From NCBI RefSeq assembly GCF_000165425.1, contig NW_001799632.1, positions 124,001 through 188,000 of the forward strand: a stretch of DNA of 64,000 bases, in the 5' to 3' direction. Shown here in pieces: positions 1 to 11,167 of this stretch; positions within the stretch are counted from its first letter, which is position 1, and every line of letters begins with the position of its first letter. Source of the DNA: Paramecium tetraurelia. Taxonomy: Eukaryota > Ciliophora > Oligohymenophorea > Peniculida > Parameciidae. The notes under the pieces are model-generated. The model was given only the letters and a program-made list of their open reading frames with translations. It did not search any database and was not told the DNA's origin. The translations under genes and the position numbers were made by a program.

Positions 1-289
1 AAGTTTAAAAGAGATGAAAATTTGTTTGTCATTATATCAAAACATATATAAAGGTTATAGAATTCAAGCAATAAAATGTTATGTTATTTCAATAACATAT
101 TAGCTCCTCATTTCTAGAATATTCAAAAGTGTTCCAGATTTGAAAATTGTATTAAAAAAAGTAAACAGTAATGATGAAGCTAAAATCAAAAATAGTTGGT
201 AGAAATTGAACCTAATTGTCAAACAAGAAGATAAAATTGATCTGTTTAAATATTTTCTAGACCCATAAAAATCAACATAAATAATTTGA
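1..289 (+). CDS. 3' end of an unknown gene, cut by window edge
   Basis: The frame starting at base 2 is open under the ciliate code to TGA at 287-289, about 95 codons. The composition looks coding: mixed charged and hydrophobic residues with a lysine-rich stretch near the middle. Part of the predicted protein reads VPDLKIVLKKVNSNDE. No domain is recognised. The start lies outside the window, so function and length are unknown. The other two plus frames are closed early by TGA, which favours this one. It could also be the last exon of a longer protein. Confidence 0.4.
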
Positions 290-437
290 TTTACGATATA
301 GATTATGAAATAATGAATAAAATTAATACAACAATAAATAATTGAAAGTTAGTAAATTAAATTGAATATTTTCTGTTTATAGTAATAATTAGTGAAAAGG
401 TGTATCATTGATTATTTTCAATCTCTTTTTAATTAAT

Positions 438-797
438 TCAAAATTCTTCCTCTATAGAGTTTGAGGAAATAGACTCATAACCTTAACTTGATAAAATTTC
501 AGGGAATTTATTACCTAAAAAATTTATAAATTCTATACTTGAAGCATCTGTTGACGAAGGTATATAAATAGATGGATTAAAACTTTGTTAATCGAATTCA
601 TTTCTCTAGAGATCAACTAAGTTAAACACCATACATTTTAAATCTGGTACTAAAACATAGTCTGAATTTGAAGAAATCCCTAATTGAGGGTCTTCTTCAA
701 ATGGTTATATTAATTATCGAATATTATTTTGGAAGTACGCTTTCATATTTGTAACAATGTTAAAGTCTCTCTTGAATTGTTGTTGTGAATTGTTCAT
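438..797 (-). CDS. small unknown protein, 119 residues
   Basis: A single exon from ATG (797-795) to TGA (440-438) encodes 119 residues with six TAA/TAG glutamine codons. The product is acidic and serine/asparagine-rich, with a C-terminal run ending SIEEEF. There is no signal peptide, membrane helix or recognised domain. The start is the first ATG in frame and follows an AT-rich leader. The gene stands alone between AT-rich spacers. It is called real on composition and clean boundaries only. Confidence 0.5.
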
Positions 798-1856
798 GAA
801 TACAAAATATTAAATCTTATGTTTAAAATTATTAAAATCTTCAAACTTTTACATGATGTTTACAACCCGATATAACTGACAAATTGTTAGTAATAATTCA
901 ATAGAAAACATATATTAAAAGGATAAGAAAATTTAATTAACCAACATTCTCATACTTTAAGTTGAGGTACTTATATAAAAGTTAAATATAATAATTCATT
1001 CTAATTGTTAGAGTAGAAATTGTTTGGCTTCTTAATTAATGTTGCGAATTTTTGAATTATAAAAAGAATTGCCCGCGTATCATAAATACATTAAAACTTA
1101 AGGAATATTATAATGATAATTATATTTCTGGTCATTTATTCATTGACTTGATTTTCAACATAAAAATCCCTTTTATTATTTTATATTTCTGCTTATTCTA
1201 TCAGGAATTCAGAGAGGATTAGCTTTCTATATATAATTTCAGGAAAAGAATGAGTGTAACAACATCGTATGTTAATTTAAAAAAATGTACATAATAATAG
1301 GTTTAGGAATTATAATTTGGTTTCTCTTTTAACAGCTCCATTAATAGGTTTATGACATGAGCATCACAATTATAATATCGATTTTGAGATTTCAATATCA
1401 TATATTTTTCGTTTCATTTATAAATTAGATTGAAACATAACATTTTATTAAAAAATTATATTAAAATTTAATTATCCAAATAACATAATTCATCTATATA
1501 ATTTTTTATAAAATTTAAAAGGTATCTATCGATTGCATTTTTAGAATCTTCTTTTCAAAGAAATAATAATAATAAATATGCTAATATTTTATTTAATCAT
1601 GATATAAAACAAAACAAAAATTTGCATAACTTTGTACCAAATTATATATTTAAAAAAAAAGTAAACTCATTGAAATGATGAAAAATGTTCTACACGTAAT
1701 ACATTAGAATTGAATTTTTGAATTTGATGATTGTCTTTAAAATCTATCAATAATGTTTTGTCTTCAATTTATATTTTTAAATTATCTAGGTAATAAAACA
1801 GACAAACTTATTTTTCTAATTCCTATTCAAGTGATTGTTCTATATTTAGGTTAGAT
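798..1856. other. AT-rich spacer with possible gene remnants
   Basis: No complete gene is supported. Two plus-strand stretches are unusually open: about 880-1115, ending TGA, with a coding-like tail reading KELPAYHKYIKTQG; and about 1120-1385, hydrophobic then basic. Neither has a convincing start or intron joining them. They may be fragments of an old gene or chance open frames, which are common when only TGA stops translation. Confidence 0.3.
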
Positions 1857-3318
1857 TCACCTTCTAAACCCTCTTGCTGCTTTAAATTCATATTTGATAA
1901 TTCTCCTTAGGGGAACTTAGGATAATCTATTTATTCTTACTATTAAATTAGCAAAATGAGAGCTGTCTTTTTGATCTAATAATCCATATTTATCAATTAG
2001 AGACTCTAATTTTTAAGATTGAATTAATTATTAGTATATTTACTCCTATCCCAATTATCTGACCAATAAATTTTATAATCTATTTTAATTTAAATTTTAT
2101 TACTTCGATAATTCAAGCAAAATACTTTTTTAATCTAATTTTTAAATTGCAAGTTCTTCTAATTTCTTTAAAAGTTTTTGCATTTTAGCCATATCACAAG
2201 ATTTGTCCTTAAATGAAATTTCATTTATTTTCCCATACCAATTTTTCTTAATTGATAAATTTTTAAAATCATTATAGTACATTTATATAACTTCTGTAAT
2301 GATATTTTGCATACTAAGTTCTTTATTATATAGTGTCACAAAATAAGATAATGTGAAAAACCAACTTACTATGGAACCTGTATCGGCAAGAATTTCTGAT
2401 ATTTTCGGATATTCATAAAGTGTCTCTTATTTAATCTAATCCAAGGTATAATATAAGATCATCACTATGTCCTTAGAAAAAAACTTATTTGTATAATCTG
2501 CATCATATGATTAAACTAGTTACTACATATTATGAAAGAATATTTCTTGTCTAGAATTAGGGAATAAGATTCCATCATCTATTGAAATCAGGCTACATTC
2601 AAGTTAAAAATTATAAAACATCAATTTATCCTCCAACATATTTAAAACATAAAACTTTGGAACCTTGTCCAACTGTTTTGTTTTGATATTGAATTGCTAA
2701 ATATAAATTTAGATCTAGAATAGATTTATTATTCCTTGTATAGGTTATAGGTGGTTTCATCAGCACATTGCATTCCCTACTATATTTTATCAGGATTGCA
2801 TCTCTTAAATGTCAATTGATAGTCTTTTTAAGCTAATTATTAAGATTAAAGTGGAGATCCTACTAATTCGATATCATATAAAACAAATTTATTAACAGTT
2901 TTACCACTATCTAAGATTTCTTATTCAAATGCAATACCGTCAATTTATTACTACAATATAATAGTGAACTACATACTTGTGAAGGATTTATTATTAAGAT
3001 TGGGTAGTATATAAGTTACTTTGGATTGAAAGGATCTATGCGATTGGACATTTATTGAAGGTAACAAATCTCTGAGAATTTGCCTAAGCCCTGAACAGTT
3101 TCTGAATGATTAATTTATTTAGAGGTTGAAGTGACTTTAGGTAACTTATTGTTCTCAATCCAATCAATAAATTAATATAGACCATATGAAAGAATGATCC
3201 CGTAGAGAAACAAGGTCATGAATCCACCAAATGCACTTCTCTTTGTTGATATTGATCTTTAGAAGAGGACTCGCTCTTCAATTCCAAATTAATCTATGGA
3301 TGACAAAAAGTTATTCAT
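1857..3318 (-). pseudogene. ciliate multipass/TM family paralog, probably decaying
   Basis: This is the second of two tandem paralogs on this strand. The N-terminus (M-x-x-F-L-x-S-I-D-Q-F-G-I-E) and membrane segment (GGFMTLFLYGIILSYGLY) match the upstream copy. The C-terminal hallmark EYPKISEILADTGSIVSW is also shared. A 26-nt intron near 2980 and a 19-nt intron (GTTGG...AAAG) near 2655 restore the frame at those points. One extra base near 2715-2745, just after a conserved EQQ, is not explained by any GT-AG intron, and the spliced length leaves a remainder of one. The copy is therefore either a recent pseudogene or carries an assembly error. Its role is unknown; the family is annotated only as putative transmembrane proteins in ciliates. 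The stop at 1857 gives a basic tail (KAARGFRR). Confidence 0.55.
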
Positions 3319-3379
3319 TTCTAAATGTTTTATAATTATATAGTTTATTCGAATCATCATTAGTATTTTTACAACTATC

Positions 3380-5028
3380 TCAACTTATTGAAGATGGCTA
3401 TTTTTCGATGTTTCTGATTTTTAAATCAATTTAGGATCCTGCTTGAGGTAACATACTTTGATTATTATCAATTTGGGTATATTGAGCATTTTCCTTCATT
3501 AGAAATAATCCTATATGTTAATCTAAATCTTCCTCTGGTATATTCTCCTGATACATCATCAATTCTCCTTCTGATTAATCTTATCGCTTTAAGTTATCAT
3601 TCGATATATCTTAAGGTTACTTAATAAATTCATTAAATTACAATTTAATTAAGAGGCTTTTTTGTCTAAGGACATTCATGTAGTCCAATTTTATCCAGTA
3701 TTGGTTCCAATTTATGATTTTATTATAAACATTTTTTCATTTAATCAATTCCCAAATATTCTTGCAAGATTAATTAAATTCTATTTATTTTGATAACAAT
3801 AATTACCTTGAGACTTCAAATTATAAGTTAATGTAACTCATTTTTTAATCAGCAATCTAATGCAAACTCTCAAAAAATGAATTAACCTTCATCATATTAT
3901 AATTTTTTCCTTTTAACCCTATTTATGTCATTTTACCCAACCAATTAGTGGTTATATTGAAATCAGCATAGTCGGCATAAAACATAGAAATGACATCTTT
4001 TCTGGCGTTGTGAGTGCATATCATTTCATTGTATTTTATGAAGATAAAGGATATTTAAAGGATCCATGTGATTATAGATCCTGCATTGGCAAGGATTTCT
4101 GATATTTTAGGATATTCGATATAAACAACTGATTTAATTTGATCTATTGTGAAATAGGCAACCAAAACTGACTGTTATCCATAAACCTTTTCACTTTATG
4201 AGATTTCATAGGAATTAGTAAACATAACGAAATCAGAGAAGAAAATTTACTGATTTGAGTTGGAAAATAAAAATCCATCATCAACATCATTTTAATTTGC
4301 TTATAGATTAAATGAGCAGTATTACATTTTTTCAGTTGAAATATCAAGAGTATAAAATTTGGGTATTTTTATAAGCTACTTTTATTTTGTGTCGTATTGT
4401 TAAATATAGATTTAAATTTGGAAAAAGTTCTGTTGTTCTTGAAATTTTAAGATCGTGTCCTTATCAGCACATTATTATCCCACATCTAAAGCATCTGGAT
4501 CACAAAACCCAAAAAGGATCTGATAATCTACATATTGAATTTGAGAAGCCGTTGGAGGTGAACCAATAAAGTTAGTGTTTTCTAGAAGAAATTTGTTAAT
4601 TGAATGTCCATTTTCTTAGACTGAATTGTCCAATCTACTTTTAAGTATTTAGTTCTAAACATTAAAAATAACTGTACCTCATCTTTATTATTAGTTTAAG
4701 TAGTTAAGATTGGATAGAAAATTAAATTTTGTGGATCGAATGGATCAATTTTGTTCTCATTAAAGGCAAGGTGAGATACCTCAGCAAATACTCCATCTAC
4801 ATAAACATTCTCAGCTTAATTGATTTATCTTTGTAATGATGTAATTTTTGGAAGTTTATTGTTTTACTACCAATCTACAAATTCGTATAGGAAGTAAGCA
4901 AAACTAATTCCATATAATGTCAATGTGGCCATTCCTCCTATTGCACTTCTTTGAGTGGGATTTATTGAAGGGATAGAGAGTTTTTATTCAATTCCAAATT
5001 AATCTATAGTTTTAAAGAAATTATACAT
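3380..5028 (-). CDS. ciliate putative transmembrane family protein, 525 residues
   Basis: This is the first of a tandem pair. The start is ATG 5028-5026, followed by the family N-terminus FFKTIDQFGIEQKL and a membrane helix at about residues 37-60 (GGMATLTLYGISFAYFLYEF). The long ectodomain-like middle carries conserved cysteines (FGFCDPDAL, QQCADKD). The C-terminal hallmark EYPKISEILANAGS precedes a second hydrophobic segment. Introns of 23 nt (near 4670), 26 nt (GTAATT...ATAG, near 3775) and 22 nt (ending AAG, near 3625) give 526 codons including stop. The last intron is the least certain; without it the protein ends shortly after a KKPLN motif. Function unknown. It is intact, unlike its downstream neighbour 61 bp away. 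Confidence 0.75.
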
Positions 5029-5188
5029 ATTACTACGAATATTAATTGTTGCTTGGAATTTAAATGAAAAATAGATATTGAAATTGAATAGGTCTATGAT
5101 AATAAATAATTCTTTTTCCTTTAATTTATAAAACATATTTAGGTTGCTTTATTTTATTATTTTTTTTTCGTTAAATTATATTTTTAAA

Positions 5189-6281
5189 ATGGCTTCTCAG
5201 AAGAAAGAAAATAGATTATTCAATTTAACTCCTAATAAGTCATAGCAACTTCAGCAATCCACATTCTTTTAGAAAGGTTTTGTTAGTTCTAATAATTTTC
5301 CATAAAAAATTGCTCCCAATTATCAATTCACTTATGAAAGCATGCCTAAAGTGAATTGCCATTATCATGTTGATCAGTACATAACTATGTTTTGCAGATG
5401 CCAAACTTGCTAAATGCCCCTATGTCCACAAGTAAGGAATAATGTAAAATTATTAGTGCGTTAAAATCCATTCTCAAGAACATCAAGCATACAATACATA
5501 TGGAGATTTCGACACTCTTGAGAATTGTCTGACAGAGGTGTATCAATCTGTGGCTTCAAATTGCAATAGATTTGTGGATGAAATGGGATAGTTGAATAAA
5601 GTAACAGCATTAAACGAAGGGATCAATTACTACATGGACAAAGTCAAACAAGCGAGACAACAATGCTATCAAGTCATTGATAACTTCTTCAATACCTTGG
5701 AAGCAGAACTGGCCTAAGAAATAGAGGGAAATAGAGGATTTATGACTAATCAGTCTTAAAATTTTAGTAAATACTTGCAACAAAGATGGAAGACATTGAT
5801 GAGTCTATTGGAAAAACTCAACACAGAAAGATGTGTGAAGACTCTTGTTAAATATTACACATCTAATCTCCCTTAAGAAAATGAGGAGTACTATCATGAA
5901 TCGAATTAATTTATGAAGTAGTTCAATAAATGCGTTCCTGAAATCATATTAGATTAAAGTGCATTATATGAGTTAAACATTGATTTGGCAAAGTTTGTCT
6001 CTTTGAAAAAAGTGCCAGTTATGAAATAAATATCTAGAGGTTATCCTCAATATCCTCCCAATGAACCAATATAACCAATGTATAATTAATTCATACAGCC
6101 ATAACAAAATCAGACTTTGATGCCCTTAACTAATACTGAGCCACCCATAGAACCTCCAAAATAGTATCCAGTGAAATAAGGATCATTTAAATAGGAACAA
6201 AGCCGTCCCATTTAGCAGGAGAATACGTAAATTCATCCGTATTTGTTAACTCCTCCGAAAACAAGTAACTTTTATTAATGA
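5189..6281 (+). CDS. B-box zinc-finger protein, 355 residues
   Basis: After a glutamine-rich leader, residues 57-90 carry B-box spacing: C57-x2-H60, then C71-x2-C74, C79-x2-C82, H86 and H90. The following 200 residues are helical and resemble the coiled coil that follows B-boxes in TRIM-type proteins. The tail, from about residue 270, is rich in proline and glutamine. No RING precedes the B-box, so ubiquitin-ligase activity is not implied. One 25-nt intron (5432-5456) splits the B-box just before its last cysteine. The spliced length is 356 codons. Divergent from the transmembrane gene (160 bp apart) and convergent with glutamine synthetase. The B-box is confident; cellular role unknown. Confidence 0.8.
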
Positions 6282-6338
6282 TGAATATATTTAATATATT
6301 GGATTTATATAATAATAACAAATATAAAATATAATGTT

Positions 6339-7560
6339 TCACAATTGCTTGGCAGAATCAACCAATAATTATTTAAGTTGATTCACATAGGTACTATTTA
6401 ATAAGGCAACATCAACAACGACTGCACTTACTAAATATGGATCTATGTTAGCAGCTGGTCTTCGGTCTTCCAAATAACTAGAAATATAGGGATTAATCAT
6501 TCATACCCAGCTCCTAGTTCTTTTGTAATTACAGGTACTCTGATGGATCCTCCTCTTGATCCATCTCCCCACGAAAATGTGTCATATGAACTTGTTTCAT
6601 GATGACCTGTCAATCTCTATTCATTGTTGGCTCCATACAACTTTAAGACTTCTTAATGTGTGCTCTGTAATATTGGAATCAATGTATCAACTATGTATCG
6701 ATATCCTCCAGGTCCCCTAGTTTTGATGTCCGAATAATTTGTATGAGCACCTGATCCATTCCAATCCCCCAATATTGGTTTGGGATCATAGTTAATATCA
6801 ATACCAAATTCTTCTCCCAGTCTTTCCAATATGTATCTGGCCAACCAGAGATGATCTCCAATTTCAATGCCTTCAGCAATTCCAATTTAGAATTCCCATT
6901 GAGATGGTGCAACCTCGGCATTGATACCAGCGATCTTAAGTCCTGCATTTAAGCAAGCCCTTAGATGAGCTTCGGCCAAAGCTCTTCCAAAATTGTTCCT
7001 CTCTCCAATCGAGCAGTAATATCTTCCTTAAGGATAAGGAAATCCTCCTGTTGGCCAACCGAGAGGCCAAATATGGGTAGTCCCAGTCCTTTTTAATAAG
7101 AAGTACTCCTATTCTATTCCAAACCAAGGTTTGAAGTCTTTTGCTTTTTCCATGATTTCATTGGCAATAAATCTAGAAATGCATTTAAATCAAAAAATAC
7201 CTGAAATTATACCTAGCTGGTGTCTTCTTGTCTGGGAGATAGGTTTCACATAAGACCAAAACATGTGGGCTCCCTCTAAATGGGTCCTTAACATATACTA
7301 CAGGTTTCAAATATATTTCAGACCATTTAGTATTGGCTTATTCTGTTGATGATCCATCGTAGGTCCACCATTCTAAATCTGAGAGCTATGTGATTGGACC
7401 TTTGTACACCTAGTAGTATAATAAGCCTGTATACCTTAGTTTTAGATCTCATCCTCTCTCCGGTTCCATCAATCCAAATGTATTCAGCAAGGACATTCTT
7501 TATGTCTGAGTTCAATTTATAGTAATTGAAATCACGAAGATGCTCTACAGTCTCTGTCAT
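6339..7560 (-). CDS. glutamine synthetase, eukaryotic type II
   Basis: Makes glutamine from glutamate, ammonia and ATP, probably in the cytosol. The predicted 379 residues match the usual length of type II enzymes. Family signatures appear in order: [18 protein letters not shown] near the N-terminus, [22 protein letters not shown] with metal-binding glutamates, WEFQIG, the glutamate-binding loop [10 protein letters not shown], then [13 protein letters not shown] and [19 protein letters not shown] near the end. Introns of 25 nt (near 7425), 28 nt (near 7185) and 29 nt (near 6500) restore one continuous protein; the last splits the conserved GAGYLEDRRP. No targeting peptide is evident. High confidence. 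Confidence 0.97.
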
Positions 7561-7755
7561 AGAAAATACACAAAATCAAATTTCATTTAAGGTTTTTAGA
7601 AATTTTCAATTTAACTGGAATAATAATAGGTCATTTCACAATATTTCATATTAACATGAGATATTATTTTGACATTTTGTTTAGTTGATAATCAGTAACA
7701 TTTCTTAGTGATTACAATAATAATATGGATTCATTTTATATTTAACAATACATAA

Positions 7756-8170
7756 TCATAATAAATTTAATTTTTATAATCCTACATAAGACTTTTACCT
7801 TAAAATTTCCATTTTGGGGGCAAGTGTGCTATTCTATCTTTAATCATTATATATTACATAATTTGTCTCAACTAATTGTTCTAATGACTCAAATGAAACA
7901 TATGTTGGCAATATCAATATGCAAACACCTATAGTGTCATTCATTGTCTCTATGAAATTGTTACTAATTTTTAATACACAATCCAATAAATGCCAAGATT
8001 GGAAACAAAGTCTGATTCAAAATATTGATAAGCAAAAAATGTATCAGCCATCTGCTCATCTTTGTTTTGTCATTTGATGCATAAGCTCCACCTGCCATTG
8101 AAATTGGAATCAAGTAACTTAAGGCCAAATATAGAGCATGAACCAGAAATTGAAATGCTTCTAAAATCAT
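7756..8170 (-). CDS. REEP/TB2/HVA22-like membrane-shaping protein
   Basis: The short protein (128 residues) has paired hydrophobic hairpins, as in the TB2/DP1/HVA22 (REEP) family that shapes tubular ER. The stretch ALYLALSYLIPISMAGG is followed by a polar turn, then RWLIHFLLINI and VCILILPTYVSFESL. The frame breaks near 7975 unless a 28-nt intron (GTATTA...CATAG, containing an internal TAG) is removed; the spliced length is then 129 codons. I first took this for a frameshift. Homology is by hydropathy and spacing rather than long identity, so the family call is moderate. The start ATG is followed by ILEAFQ and no earlier ATG fits. Confidence 0.6.
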
Positions 8171-8641
8171 TTTTATATATTATTATTTTATTATTTCAAG
8201 ATGGAAAACCAAAAAAAGTAGTATAAAGAATAGACTCTCAAATAATTTTAATAATTCGGGCCTCCAAAATATATTTTAAGTGTAATCATGAATGATTCTT
8301 GGACTTTATTTCTAAAAATTTATCAAAAATAAATACAAAGAAAACCATCCATGAAATTATAAATACTTCTATATATTTTTAAATCAATATTTTCATTGTT
8401 GTCCAATTATTTATCTATATTACTTCTACTAAAGAGATATAAATCAACCTCCTATTAGATTTAATTTTACGTATATATAAGAGACTACTTACATAAAAAT
8501 TGTACAAATTTTTATGAAGCCTACAGATTAAATTCAGAGTGTACTAAAAATCATAAAATTCTATCTGATTATAAGGAACTTAAGTTATTTTATTGATATA
8601 ATAATAAGTTAAAAATTATTCTACATTTTGAATATATATTA
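8171..8641. other. AT-rich intergenic spacer
   Basis: 471 bp between the REEP-like start and the PUS1-like stop. It must hold the promoter of the REEP-like gene. I see no open frame with coding character, no RNA gene and no repeat of note. Poly-A and poly-T runs dominate. Confidence 0.6.
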
Positions 8642-9742
8642 TCAATCATCGTTTTCAGCTTTGTTGTTATTTTCTTCTTCCTCTTCGATATTGAAATTCT
8701 TTTCCTTCAAAATCTTCAACCAATTAGTGAATGTTTAATTTTTAATTTCCTATTCGCAAATAAAATCAACAATAGCTAAAGATATACATTAATGTTACTT
8801 GGTCTAAATTGATCAATCTTGATTTGGTCTTCCTCCTCTATTTCCAATCTTTAAGGAATATCGAATTTTGTATTGTATCCTTCAAAGCTTATGCGATTAA
8901 GGAACAGTCCTTCAGCAGGTGCCAAGATAATTCTTAATTGATTCTTGAAAAATGTGTTATCAATAAAGGTATCAGGTAATTCCTCTTAAAATATTTGAAT
9001 AACAATTCCCATCATCTTTCTAATCTAATGATAAATGAAACTTTATCCATGAATCAAAAATTTGAAGAACTCCCTATCTTAACATTTGAACAATTCGACT
9101 TAGATTGACAATATATATCTCATCGATTAAGGATCAGTGTATTTCATCCCTCTGCTGTAATTGTGGAAATTGTGAGTTCCCACAAATTTCTTAACTAAAT
9201 TGCTCACCTTTTCCAAAATCTCTTCTCCTTTCTTATCTGAATAAATGGAAACCGGAGCAATATACTCGTAGAATCTATATCTTGCATTTTTTCTAACATC
9301 GAATCCCTGAGTCACCAATTTTATTGAATGCACCTTAATATCATTAGGCAAATTGGAATTAATCACATTTAAGACCTTCGAATAATCCACTTTTTGTTTG
9401 TCCCTTAACTTTGATACTATTTCCTCCTCATTTTATTAGATTTCATCTTTAAAGAATTCCTTATTTATGCATAATTTAACTGCAATTGAGTTACATAAAG
9501 CATGAACCCCTTTATCTGTTCTTGCTCCTCTACTCCATCCAGATTTTGATAAATCATTTGCATTCTACTCCATGATTAAATTCTACTATAAATACTCTAA
9601 TTACAGAATCTTTTAGAGCTTGGAAAAGCTTTGATTCCACAGTCTCAAACTCGACTCCCTTTTAGATTTGTAAGCCATGGTAATTTGCTCCATTATATCC
9701 AAAAGTCAGCAATACTTTTTATTTAAAATAATTTCTAGACAT
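8642..9742 (-). CDS. PUS1: tRNA pseudouridine synthase, TruA/PUS1 family
   Basis: Isomerises uridine to pseudouridine in tRNA and possibly other RNAs. The catalytic motif GARTDKGVHAL contains the essential aspartate. Other family blocks are LLTFGYNGANYHGLQI at the N-terminus, INSNLPNDIKVHSI, RFYEYIAPVS, FVGTHNFHNYSRG and HQIRKMMG. The insert LIMEQNANDLSKSGW before the motif resembles eukaryotic PUS1 rather than bacterial TruA. Introns of 22 nt (near 9600) and 23 nt (near 8790) yield 351 residues. The C-terminus is a short acidic tail. No clear mitochondrial presequence is visible. Lies upstream of the DUS1-like gene, another tRNA-modifying enzyme, on the same strand; shared regulation is not implied. 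Confidence 0.93.
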
Positions 9743-10001
9743 AATTAATAAAATTATTTATATAATTAATCAAATAAATAATAGTTAAAGTAAACGTAGC
9801 TTTGTTCCCAAAAATTTCCTTATTTTTCAATAGAAAGAATTGATTAAGAATTTTGTAATAATATAGTTTTCAATGTGTGCCTGTAGATTTAAGTGAACAA
9901 ATCATAACCAAGAAAATAAAATAGAGTCAAAATAGTTCATTATCAAATCAATTAAGTTACTTATAAACAATCATTCCCAATTTACATTCATAGTATCTAC
10001 A

Positions 10002-11128
10002 TCATGAATCATAATTTTATAGCAACAGATCCTGTTCTTAGATAATATTTTCTTATTTATCATCTTCCTTATCTTTTTAATTAGGTTATTTAAAGTTTTA
10101 GTATCTTTTATACCAACCAAGTTTATCTTCCTTTGGAATATCAGCTCTCTTATTTTTTAATTCTATCACAACTTCCAGATGTTCTTCATAGGTTTTAGCA
10201 GCTGCTAACTTAGATCTTTGGTCTAAATAATAAGATAGTTGGATTACCAGTATGGATCTATAATCCTGTGTAAAGGAGTTTAAATAGATGAGCTTTGATT
10301 TCAACCAATCTGGCATCATATTACTTGGCAAGTTGCATGTATTCCAGAGCCAACTCATTTAAATCTTTAATTTCTCCTGAAAACAGAGCAGGATTTTCTA
10401 AGAGAGCTTCAGAAGACATGACTGCATCTACTTTAGTCTCTTGAAGACATCTTTCAACATCAGACCAGGTGTAGATGCCTCCATTAGCAAATACAGGGAT
10501 TTGAAGTAGTTGTTTGATTTCTGCAATAATGTTCCAATCGCATTGGCCAACAAAATCTTTATTTTGCTCCTTAGTTCGACCATGAACAGTAAGAATAGAA
10601 CATCCAGCTGATTGAATGTCTTTGGTTAAATCAAGAGTTCTCTTCCTATCTTTGAATACTCTAATTTTGCAAGTAACTGGAACCTTAATATTTTGTTTTA
10701 ATTCTTTCACAATGGTTCTATGAATTAAATGAGTGAATTTACAGAACTTATTCTCTCTTTTCTAAAAGAAAGGCTCCATAAAGACCTTTCCTTGCAATTC
10801 CTTGAGGACAACCAAAATTGAGATCGATGGCATCACATTGATCCTGGATCATTAATGCTGCCTTAATTATGACTTGTGGATCATGTCCACATAGTTAGGC
10901 AAACAAAGGTCTGTCTTCTGGGCAAGTGGTGAAGAATTCATCTTTGTATGATTTGGACTCAGTCATGATTCGACTGTGCAACATGGGAGTGTAGGCTAAT
11001 GTGGTTCCATATTTTCGAGTTTGCATTCTAAATGCGAGTTCACTTTAATCCACCATTGGAGCACCTATGATAAGTTGATGGAGATACAGATGAATTTAGG
11101 GGATCCGAGGTTTCTGTAGAATTGCCAT
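10002..11128 (-). CDS. DUS1: tRNA-dihydrouridine synthase, DUS1-like
   Basis: A flavoenzyme that reduces uridines in the tRNA D-loop; eukaryotic DUS1 acts at positions 16/17. The N-terminal barrel shows [15 protein letters not shown], then [19 protein letters not shown] with the catalytic cysteine, [18 protein letters not shown] and [18 protein letters not shown], all characteristic. The tail GWYKRY and a charged C-terminal extension follow. Two 25-nt introns lie at 10223-10247 and 10718-10742. The spliced product is 358 residues. The gene is divergent from RSP3 with only 39 bp between start codons. Very confident in family; substrate position is inferred from similarity to DUS1. Confidence 0.95.
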
Positions 11129-11167
11129 GCTTATTAAATATGATCATCCATTAATATTATAATTAAT
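11129..11167. promoter_or_regulatory. 39-bp bidirectional promoter region
   Basis: The start codons of the DUS1-like gene (minus) and RSP3 (plus) are only 39 bp apart. The interval is almost all A/T. It must carry both transcription starts and 5' leaders unless transcription begins inside the opposite gene. No named element is identified. Confidence 0.5.

Noticed and set aside
7960-7995. Apparent frameshift or 16-nt intron in the REEP-like gene
   Set aside because: A 28-nt GTATTA...CATAG intron with an internal TAG restores the frame and gives 129 codons.
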